A DNA stretch of 5,029 nucleotides, from assembly GCA_012518765.1 (NCBI GenBank), contig JAAYRN010000299.1, positions 1 through 5,029 on the forward strand. The letters run 5' to 3'. This document shows positions 1 to 5,029 of this stretch, piece after piece. A model generated the notes under the pieces. The model had not been told where the DNA came from and ran no database searches. It was given only the letters and a program-made list of their open reading frames with translations. Source of the DNA: Bacteroidales bacterium. GTDB lineage: Bacteria; Bacteroidota; Bacteroidia; Bacteroidales; WCHB1-69. Position 1 is the stretch's first letter, and each line of letters opens with the position of its first letter. The position numbers and the translations under genes were made by a program.

Positions 1-102
1 ATTAACCTCATACTGTTGATTTTCGCCAACAATTCCAGCGATTGTATGTCCCAATCCACCTCCTCCGCAAATACAAAGACGCATTTTTTTATTTTCCATC
101 AT
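1..102 (-). CDS. Opine (octopine/nopaline) dehydrogenase-like protein, N-terminal fragment
   Basis: Only the first 34 or so codons are present; the gene continues past the left edge. The visible part is a short lead followed by a first beta strand and a glycine-rich dinucleotide-binding turn, reading RLCICGGGGLGHTIAG (residues 8-23), which contains GxGxxG (G13, G15, G18). A Gly-rich turn directly at the N-terminus followed by GH resembles the NAD(P)-dependent octopine/nopaline dehydrogenase family, which reductively joins an amino group to a 2-oxo acid. Other Rossmann dehydrogenases with an N-terminal turn (ketopantoate reductase, glycerol-3-phosphate dehydrogenase) cannot be excluded from so short a piece. 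Start choice: tandem ATGs lie at 102-100 and 99-97, and a third in-frame ATG at 84-82 sits just before the beta strand. The first two leave 5-8 bases after the upstream stop codon, so I prefer them. No Shine-Dalgarno is visible. The gene is the fourth in the leftward operon and probably acts on the amine made or activated by the preceding enzyme (inference). Confidence 0.6.
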   Translation of the reverse strand, partial: MMENKKMRLCICGGGGLGHTIAGIVGENQQYEVN

Positions 103-107
103 TTATT

Positions 108-1913
108 TTATTGTAATTTTTTAAATGCCTCAACAATTGCATTGTTATCAGCTTCATTTCTAATGGCTATACGAATATAATTCTTGCCCCCTGTTTTGGT
201 ATCACAATTTTTAATCAAAATATTAAATTGACTGAGCATAATTTCTGTCAAATGTTTGGCTGTGTATTTTTGAGTGATTTCGCACAAAAAATAATTGGCT
301 TGAGAGGGTATAATTCTCAAAAAGTCAATTGCTTGTAATTTATCATAAAAACGTTTTCTTTCGTTTATAAAAGCTACGCATGCCTGCTCATAATCATGTT
401 GATATTTGCCGAATATTTGCATGTAAAACTCGGCAAAAGAATTTATATTCCAAATAGTTACATCTTTTTTTATGCTATCCATCAAGGCTTGATTGGAAGA
501 TGCCACAAAGCCCAAACGCAAACCGGGAACGCCATAAGATTTGGATATACTTTTAACAATCAACAGGTTTGGATATTTTTCCAATATGTCATCATTTAGT
601 AAGGTGGTGGCTTCCGCTTCGGTAGAAAAATCAAGAAACGACTCATCAACAATGAGTTTAATCTTATTTTTTAAACTCCAATCGCAGAGTTTGAGTAAAT
701 CACTTTGGGGAATAAAATTTCCCGAAGGATTGTCTGGATTAATCACGACAAGATTGGATATGGATTTGTTATCATAAAAACGTATGATATCGTCCGAAGT
801 ATATGTATAATTTTCATTATCAATATAAAAAGGCTCTATTCTACTTTTATCCAACCGATTGGGATATTCTTCGAAAGTGGGATAAATAATTCCGAATTTT
901 CCTGACAACAAAGAGCTTAACGACTTTATCAGTTCGCTGGCTCCATTTCCTATACAAATATAGTTTTTATTTACACCAAAATCTTTGGCTGCCAATAAAT
1001 TATTCACATTTAATCCCGAAGGGTATTCACACATTAATCGTTCAAAATTAGCTTTAATTTCAGCCATTAAGCGTTGATTTGGAAAGTAAGGATTGACTAA
1101 ATAACAAAAATCAATCATGTGTGGATATCTCCAATAACCGCCGTATCGTGTACTGATTTTATTCAACGATTCTTTGTCGTCGGCAAACACCGATTCGGCA
1201 ATGTCTAAATCTTGAATATCATCAATTTCGTACCACAACTCCTTATCTAATCGCAAAGCCTTAATTTCTGGCTTGTCTAACAATGTGATTACTCTCAACA
1301 CTTGTTCGTAATACTCATTATTACCCAAAGCTTTACTGTATGCTTCCAAAAAAGGAACGTAGTGGGTAGTTGAAAATGCTTTGCTAAATTTATAGATATT
1401 TACCGTTTTATAATAGTCGGGAATTTCTTCAAAAGAAAAGTTTTTATTGGAAATAAAACGTAAAATATTATCATCTTTGTCCAACATAACGGCGGTTCCA
1501 TCCATCCAACTTTCAAACTTTGCAACCAAAGCCAAACTGGGATAAGGATGATGCAACAGCTTAGGTATCACACTGTCTTCTACAATAAGATCCGATTCCA
1601 ACAGTAAAGTATCTTCCGACAATAAATAATCTTTTGCTAAATAAAGTGAGTAAATATTGTTGGTTTTGTCGTAAATTTCGTTGTGAACATAAACAAGGGG
1701 AGTTTTTACATTTAAAGTTTCTATAAACGCTATCAATTCCGCTGATTTATACCCTACTACCAAAACAATTTTACTCAAATTCAATGTATCCAATTGATTT
1801 AACAAACGCTCAATGAGAGTTGTACCGTTGACCGTAATCATACACTTGGTGTTGTCTTTGGTTAAGCTGCCCAAACGTTTGCCCATGCCTGCGGCTAAAA
1901 TAATTGCTTGCAT
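108..1913 (-). CDS. Bifunctional LicC-like nucleotidyltransferase / HisC-CobD-like PLP enzyme
   Basis: This 601-residue protein has two enzyme domains. Residues 1 to about 243 are a LicC-like nucleotidyltransferase: LAAGMGKRLG (6-15) is the nucleotide loop, K23 lies in NTKCM, TNNIYSLYLA (84-93) resembles the choline-phosphate cytidylyltransferase substrate region, and ESD (106-108) and EIDD (229-232) are the likely metal ligands. Residues from about 255 to 601 are a fold-type I PLP enzyme: GNGASE (322-327), YPTFEEY (344-350), NPDNPSG (392-398), D423 in VDES for the PLP nitrogen, K458 in SISKSYG as Schiff-base lysine, R466 in GLRLG and R581 in YIRIAIR. These match histidinol-phosphate aminotransferase and threonine-phosphate decarboxylase (CobD), whose substrates carry a phosphate. 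All key residues appear intact. The likely role is to make a phosphorylated amine and activate it as a CDP derivative for transfer to a polysaccharide. Substrate, nucleotide and choice between transamination and decarboxylation are unproven. PntC is a known analogue fusion (CMP-aminoethylphosphonate synthesis), but as I recall its partner domain is a class V aminotransferase. The gene starts 3 bases after the flippase stop codon. Confidence 0.85.
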   Translation of the reverse strand: MQAIILAAGMGKRLGSLTKDNTKCMITVNGTTLIERLLNQLDTLNLSKIVLVVGYKSAELIAFIETLNVKTPLVYVHNEIYDKTNNIYSLYLAKDYLLSEDTLLLESDLIVEDSVIPKLLHHPYPSLALVAKFESWMDGTAVMLDKDDNILRFISNKNFSFEEIPDYYKTVNIYKFSKAFSTTHYVPFLEAYSKALGNNEYYEQVLRVITLLDKPEIKALRLDKELWYEIDDIQDLDIAESVFADDKESLNKISTRYGGYWRYPHMIDFCYLVNPYFPNQRLMAEIKANFERLMCEYPSGLNVNNLLAAKDFGVNKNYICIGNGASELIKSLSSLLSGKFGIIYPTFEEYPNRLDKSRIEPFYIDNENYTYTSDDIIRFYDNKSISNLVVINPDNPSGNFIPQSDLLKLCDWSLKNKIKLIVDESFLDFSTEAEATTLLNDDILEKYPNLLIVKSISKSYGVPGLRLGFVASSNQALMDSIKKDVTIWNINSFAEFYMQIFGKYQHDYEQACVAFINERKRFYDKLQAIDFLRIIPSQANYFLCEITQKYTAKHLTEIMLSQFNILIKNCDTKTGGKNYIRIAIRNEADNNAIVEAFKKLQ

Positions 1914-1916
1914 ATA

Positions 1917-3440
1917 TTACTTTGATTTTTTAATAAACTTAACTAATATTTTATTTACAAATTCCCTTTCATCTGACTGTAACACAATAAAATAAACACA
2001 TAAACCAATACATATAACCGAAAGTATTGTAGTTGACAATAGTGCCTGCCAACCTTGCATATAATAATGAGCCAACAGAGGCAAAGGCAAGGCTATAACA
2101 CAAGCTAAAACTATCTTTAACAATACTTTACTAAAAAACAAACGTAGAGGGAAATGGGTTAACTTGCTAACGAAAAACAAACGAACAAACAACGCAAGTA
2201 CGCAAATAAAAATACGAACCCACAACACTGCCGTAGCGTCAAATCCTTTTTTGAGTAACATATAAGATATGACCAAGTTAGACAATAAAACGATACTGAT
2301 AACTATTTGATATACCTTTATTTTTCCAGTAGCTTGCATAGTTATCCACAAAGGTCCTGCTATCGAATCAATTAATGATGAAATAATCACCAGTTGACAA
2401 AAAATCACAGCATAATCAGGTACCGTTACCAACCACCACTGTAATATAATGGAAGTATTTAATAATACGGGAGTTACTAAAATCAATAGAAGAAAAAATG
2501 ATAATTTGGAGGTTTGAACTATAAGTGAATGTAGGTATGCTTTATTTTCAGATGCATATACCTTAATTAATTGGGGTTTGAATGCAGTTTGAAAATTCAA
2601 TACAAAGCTATTTAATGCAGCATTGACTTGGTAAGCTATAGCCATAGCAGCATTGATTACAACACCAAAAAACATGTTTAATAACAAATTAATTCCCTGA
2701 ACCACTGCTACATCGGAAAAAGTGCCCAAAACACTCCAGCCCGAAAAACTCATTAACTTTTTAAAAAGTTGAGGCTCCCACAAAGCAAAAGTTCGACTAA
2801 TGGCAAAGGTTCGCCTACAATAAAAAAAGTATAAAAGAAATATAATAAATACAATAGCACTTATAAATCCCGCATAAGCTATTAGTTTATCAAAAATCAT
2901 AAATTGCAGAAGCAAAGCCATAGTCAACCTCAAAACCGATTCGGCTATGCTCATGTACGCATAAAAAGTCATTTTTTCGTATGCAATCAGTACAGCGTTG
3001 TAGGGAACTATCAACAAATTGATAATGAAAGTTATAATTGTAAATTGATACACCCAATTGGCAGCATATACTCTATCAAGGGGAATTTTTAATTTATAAT
3101 TTACAAACCATAAACCTATGGTTTCAGCCAAAATCAACACAATGACTATCACCATCAATTGTACGCTTATACCTACACCAAATATTTTCTTTAATTGTTC
3201 CTTGTTGCCCTTGCCCAACTCAAAGGCTAAAAAACGTTGCATAGCTGTAGATAAAGCATTGGTTAAAAACGACAACAGAACAATAACACCGCCTACTACA
3301 CCGAAAACGCCAAAATCATCAACTCCCAAAGCATGCAGAATAACACGGGAAGTATAAAGACTAACTAACATAGTTACCAGCATACGGAAGTATAACATTC
3401 CTGTATTCTTAGCTATTCTCTTCGTGTTTTCCGATGCCAT
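1917..3440 (-). CDS. wzx: Wzx-like oligosaccharide flippase (MOP superfamily)
   Basis: This 507-residue, strongly hydrophobic inner-membrane protein most likely flips undecaprenyl-linked repeat units to the periplasmic face for polymerisation. I can see about 12-14 membrane segments, for example near residues 15-35, 44-62, 86-111, 131-155, 163-182, 186-207, 240-260, 310-330, 341-362, 374-396, 403-424, 439-457 and 466-487. The N-terminal stretch (NTGMLYFRMLVTMLVSLYTSR, 12-32, followed by ALGVDDFGVFGVVGG at 37-51) is characteristic of the polysaccharide-transporter branch of the MOP exporters, as found in Bacteroidales capsule loci. The length is normal for the family (roughly 400-510). The C-terminus is basic (KFIKKSK), as expected for a cytoplasmic tail. 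It starts with ATG 8 bases after the antiterminator stop codon and ends with TAA 3 bases before the next gene. A flippase so near the start of the operon is common in Wzx/Wzy-type loci. Wzx sequences diverge quickly, so the transported glycan cannot be named. Confidence 0.88.
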   Translation of the reverse strand: MASENTKRIAKNTGMLYFRMLVTMLVSLYTSRVILHALGVDDFGVFGVVGGVIVLLSFLTNALSTAMQRFLAFELGKGNKEQLKKIFGVGISVQLMVIVIVLILAETIGLWFVNYKLKIPLDRVYAANWVYQFTIITFIINLLIVPYNAVLIAYEKMTFYAYMSIAESVLRLTMALLLQFMIFDKLIAYAGFISAIVFIIFLLYFFYCRRTFAISRTFALWEPQLFKKLMSFSGWSVLGTFSDVAVVQGINLLLNMFFGVVINAAMAIAYQVNAALNSFVLNFQTAFKPQLIKVYASENKAYLHSLIVQTSKLSFFLLLILVTPVLLNTSIILQWWLVTVPDYAVIFCQLVIISSLIDSIAGPLWITMQATGKIKVYQIVISIVLLSNLVISYMLLKKGFDATAVLWVRIFICVLALFVRLFFVSKLTHFPLRLFFSKVLLKIVLACVIALPLPLLAHYYMQGWQALLSTTILSVICIGLCVYFIVLQSDEREFVNKILVKFIKKSK

Positions 3441-3448
3441 GTTTAATA

Positions 3449-3976
3449 CTATATTTTTTCTAAAAATAAACTTTTAATTTCGACCGATACGGCTATAATT
3501 CCCTTTAAATTGACCACTACTTTTTGCTTGTTATTTATCTTAACTAATTCTCCTTCTATACCTTTAAATACTCCCTCTGTTACCAACACCTTATCACCTT
3601 GTTTGAGGTTGGTAGACAAAACCTCCACATTTCCCTCGCGGGCATTCATTAAAAATATAAAATCATTCATTTGTTTTTCAGGAACAATCAGGTTTTGCTT
3701 TGAAACCAAATCTTTCATAAACCATATTTTCATTCCGTGTTGTTGAATAAGGTCGTTGCATGTTTTATAATCACTCCTAATAAACACTAAATGAGGAATT
3801 ACAGGTACAATAACTTTCTTTTTACGGTATTTCCACTGCCTAATTTCTGTCCGAAGAGGAACAAAATTAACAATATCTAAGGTATCTAAACGATTTTTTA
3901 TAGATTTTTCTTGACGCGGTCTGGTTTTAGCCGCAAACCAATGTAAATCTATATGTTCAACTTTGTTTATATCCAC
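3449..3976 (-). CDS. upxY: UpxY-family (NusG-like) transcription antiterminator
   Basis: This 175-residue specialised NusG paralogue is predicted to bind elongating RNA polymerase and prevent early termination in its own long polysaccharide operon. The NGN domain covers about residues 10-105. It begins with HIDLHWFAAKTRPRQEKSI (8-26), where W13 and the TRPRQEK stretch are typical of UpxY proteins, and it contains the family-like FVPLRTE (38-44), RKKKVIVPVIPHLVFIR (51-67) and IVPEKQMNDF (97-106). A KOW domain follows at about 125-167 (KQGDKVLVTEGVFKGIEGE at 125-143). The start is GTG at 3976-3974: an in-frame TAG lies only three codons upstream (3988-3986), and the first in-frame ATG is internal and too late (residue 82, inside the NGN domain). 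No Shine-Dalgarno is seen. The gene is first in its operon, as expected for UpxY. A upxZ gene, which often follows upxY in Bacteroides capsule loci, is absent; the flippase comes next. Length and domain content are normal, with no sign of damage. Confidence 0.9.
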   Translation of the reverse strand: MDINKVEHIDLHWFAAKTRPRQEKSIKNRLDTLDIVNFVPLRTEIRQWKYRKKKVIVPVIPHLVFIRSDYKTCNDLIQQHGMKIWFMKDLVSKQNLIVPEKQMNDFIFLMNAREGNVEVLSTNLKQGDKVLVTEGVFKGIEGELVKINNKQKVVVNLKGIIAVSVEIKSLFLEKI

Positions 3977-4020
3977 GTGTTTTGACTACAGAGTATGAGG
4001 TTCTTATCTTATATAAAAAT

Positions 4021-4055
4021 TAAATCTATAAAAAACAATCCAATTTACAAAAGTA
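4021..4055 (-). promoter_or_regulatory. Candidate Bacteroidota-type promoter for the leftward polysaccharide operon
   Basis: On the minus strand, TTTG (4051-4048) is followed after exactly 19 bases by TAGATTTA (4028-4021). This matches the Bacteroidota housekeeping pattern of -33 TTTG, a spacer of about 19-21, and -7 TAnnTTTG, with only the last base of the -7 box differing. The upstream TTTG is itself part of TACTTTTG (4055-4048), a perfect -7 box that has no good TTTG at the right distance, so it could serve as an alternative, slightly longer promoter. Transcription would start roughly 40-65 bases before the GTG of the antiterminator, giving a short leader. The surrounding DNA is very AT-rich, so some match by chance is expected. 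Confidence 0.45.
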
Positions 4056-4135
4056 AACATTTTTTTAATGCATTGTTTTGAAAAAAAAATCAAATGTAAT
4101 CAAAAAATAGCATTATCCATTCATCTTAAAATAAA

Positions 4136-4142
4136 TATTTTG
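4136..4142 (+). promoter_or_regulatory. Weak candidate -7 element for the response-regulator gene
   Basis: TATTTTG at 38 bases before the ATG at 4181 is one base short of the Bacteroidota -7 consensus TAnnTTTG. No TTTG is found at the expected -33 distance. It is the best rightward match in the intergenic region but a poor one. No sigma-54 type GG-N10-GC element is visible upstream of this gene. Confidence 0.2.
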
Positions 4143-4166
4143 ATAACTCGTTAATAAGATGATAAC
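4141..4166 (+). repeat. Direct repeat TGATAAC x2, possible operator
   Basis: The seven bases TGATAAC occur at 4141-4147 and again at 4160-4166, with starts 19 bases apart (close to two helical turns), between the weak -7 candidate and the start codon of the response-regulator gene. Two same-face half-sites at this position would suit an autoregulatory or repressor binding site. The words are short and AT-rich, so coincidence is quite possible. Confidence 0.25.
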
Positions 4167-4180
4167 AAAAAGATTACTTT

Positions 4181-5029
4181 ATGAGCGTACAAAGAATACT
4201 CATTATCGACGATGAAGAAGCCATTCGGTTTGCTTTACGCGATGTATTGGAATACGAAAATTACACCGTAGTAGATGCGGAAGATGCAGCTAAAGCACTA
4301 TCTATATTGGAAAATGAAAAATTTGATGTGATTATATGCGACATCAAAATGCCCGGCATGGATGGAATTGAACTATTATCAAAAATTCAACTTATTTCCG
4401 ACACTCCCGTTATTATGATTACAGGACACGGAGATATAGACACCGCCGTAGATGCTATAAAAAAAGGAGCTTATGACTTTATTACCAAACCTCCCGATTT
4501 AAACCGACTGCTTGTATCGGTTCGAAATGCCAAAGATAAACAACATTTAGTGAGAGAAACTAAAAAACTCAAAAAAATAGTAGATAAAAAATACGATATT
4601 ATTGGTGAATCTCAAGCCATTGTCGAATTAAAGCAAACTATAGAAAAAGTAGCCCCCACCAATGCTCGTGTATTGATAACCGGAGAAAATGGAACGGGTA
4701 AAGAATTGGTAGCTCATTGGTTGCACGAAAAAAGCGAGCGTTCGTCTCATACATTTGTAGAAGTAAACTGTGCAGCAATACCAACAGAATTGATTGAGAG
4801 TGAGCTTTTTGGTCATGAAAAAGGTTCTTTTACATCTGCTATCAAACAGCGAAAAGGTAATTTTGAATTAGCCGACAACGGAACTCTTTTTTTAGACGAA
4901 ATAGGCGACATGAGTTTATCGGCTCAAGCTAAAGTATTGAGAGCGTTGCAAGAACATAAAATCACACGCGTAGGAGGCGAAAAAGACATTAAAGTAGATG
5001 TGCGTGTAATTGCCGCCACCAATAAAAAC
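4181..5029 (+). CDS. NtrC-family sigma-54-dependent response regulator, N-terminal 283 residues
   Basis: The reading frame is open from ATG 4181 to the right edge, so the C-terminus is missing. Residues 1 to about 120 are a receiver domain: acidic pocket D10/D11, phosphoacceptor D54 in CDIKMPGMDG, T81 in MITGHGD and K103 in FITKP. After a charged linker (about 117-138) comes the AAA+ domain that remodels sigma-54 RNA polymerase: Walker A GENGTGKE (168-175), ELFGHEKGSFTSA (208-220), Walker B GTLFLDEIGDM (234-244) and sensor I AATNK (278-282). The sigma-54 contact loop reads GSFTSA instead of the classical GAFTGA, a substitution I believe recurs in Bacteroidota homologues. The remaining AAA+ part and a Fis-type DNA-binding domain would lie beyond the window. 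A partner histidine kinase is not visible. The gene diverges from the polysaccharide operon across 204 bases. Nothing shows that it regulates that operon, and it may be flanking core-genome DNA. No Shine-Dalgarno is visible, as is usual here. Confidence 0.93.
   Translation, partial: MSVQRILIIDDEEAIRFALRDVLEYENYTVVDAEDAAKALSILENEKFDVIICDIKMPGMDGIELLSKIQLISDTPVIMITGHGDIDTAVDAIKKGAYDFITKPPDLNRLLVSVRNAKDKQHLVRETKKLKKIVDKKYDIIGESQAIVELKQTIEKVAPTNARVLITGENGTGKELVAHWLHEKSERSSHTFVEVNCAAIPTELIESELFGHEKGSFTSAIKQRKGNFELADNGTLFLDEIGDMSLSAQAKVLRALQEHKITRVGGEKDIKVDVRVIAATNKN

Noticed and set aside
396..905. Plus-strand open frames at 396-599, 541-777 and 705-905
   Set aside because: They lie antisense inside the fusion-enzyme gene, overlap one another and show no recognisable domain; the minus-strand protein explains this DNA fully.
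1813..3746. Plus-strand open frames at 1813-1995, 2904-3092, 3118-3357 and 3510-3746
   Set aside because: They are antisense shadows of the fusion, flippase and upxY genes, with low-complexity or family-less translations.
4..4002. An 11-base word (4-14) that recurs inverted at 3992-4002
   Set aside because: A few 11-base inverted matches are expected by chance in 5 kb of AT-rich DNA, and one copy lies inside the dehydrogenase coding region, so it is not evidence of an invertible element.
4044..4078. Small inverted repeats (TTTAC/GTAAA at 4044-4057; AAACA/TGTTT at 4055-4078) and the palindrome AATGCATT at 4067-4074
   Set aside because: Five-base AT-rich stems are expected in such DNA, and they lack GC pairs or a U-tract in the right place for a terminator. 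They also sit between divergent genes, where no terminator is needed.
3977..4180. Sigma-54 promoter, riboswitch, tRNA or invertible-promoter repeats in the intergenic region
   Set aside because: No GG-N10-GC element, conserved riboswitch core, cloverleaf or long flanking inverted repeats could be found by eye.
4628..4816. Minus-strand 62-codon open frame
   Set aside because: It lies antisense to the conserved AAA+ coding sequence and has no recognisable features.

Overview
The window looks like chromosomal DNA from a member of the Bacteroidota, most likely the order Bacteroidales. Four things point there: very AT-rich DNA; start codons without Shine-Dalgarno sequences; a UpxY-type NusG-like antiterminator as first gene of a surface-polysaccharide operon; and a candidate promoter that fits the Bacteroidota -33 TTTG / -7 TAnnTTTG form better than the usual -35/-10 form. 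The genus cannot be set from this sequence alone.

Layout: two transcription units diverge from one AT-rich intergenic region at 3977-4180. Leftward (minus strand) is the start of a capsule or O-antigen type operon. Its order is a UpxY-family antiterminator (3449-3976, GTG start), a Wzx-like lipid-linked-oligosaccharide flippase (1917-3440), a 601-residue fusion of a LicC-like nucleotidyltransferase with a fold-type I PLP enzyme of the HisC/CobD kind (108-1913), and the first 34 or so codons of a Rossmann-fold dehydrogenase that resembles the octopine/nopaline (opine) dehydrogenases and runs off the left edge. The gaps are 8, 3 and about 5 bases, so the four genes are almost certainly co-transcribed. 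Rightward (plus strand) is the first 283 codons of an NtrC-type, sigma-54-dependent response regulator (4181 to the right edge), with a complete receiver domain and most of an AAA+ domain.

How the genes may work together: UpxY proteins let RNA polymerase read through long polysaccharide operons, and Wzx flips the finished repeat unit across the inner membrane. The fusion enzyme and the dehydrogenase probably make a non-sugar decoration. The PLP domain could form a small phosphorylated amine (ethanolamine phosphate from phosphoserine, serinol phosphate from dihydroxyacetone phosphate, or an aminophosphonate). The N-terminal domain could activate it with CTP, and the opine-type dehydrogenase could reductively couple an amine to a 2-oxo acid. 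The substrates are inference. The domains and their order are read from the sequence.

The most interesting item is this activated-amine cassette. The rest of the window is conventional. No RNA gene, insertion sequence, CRISPR array or convincing terminator was found.
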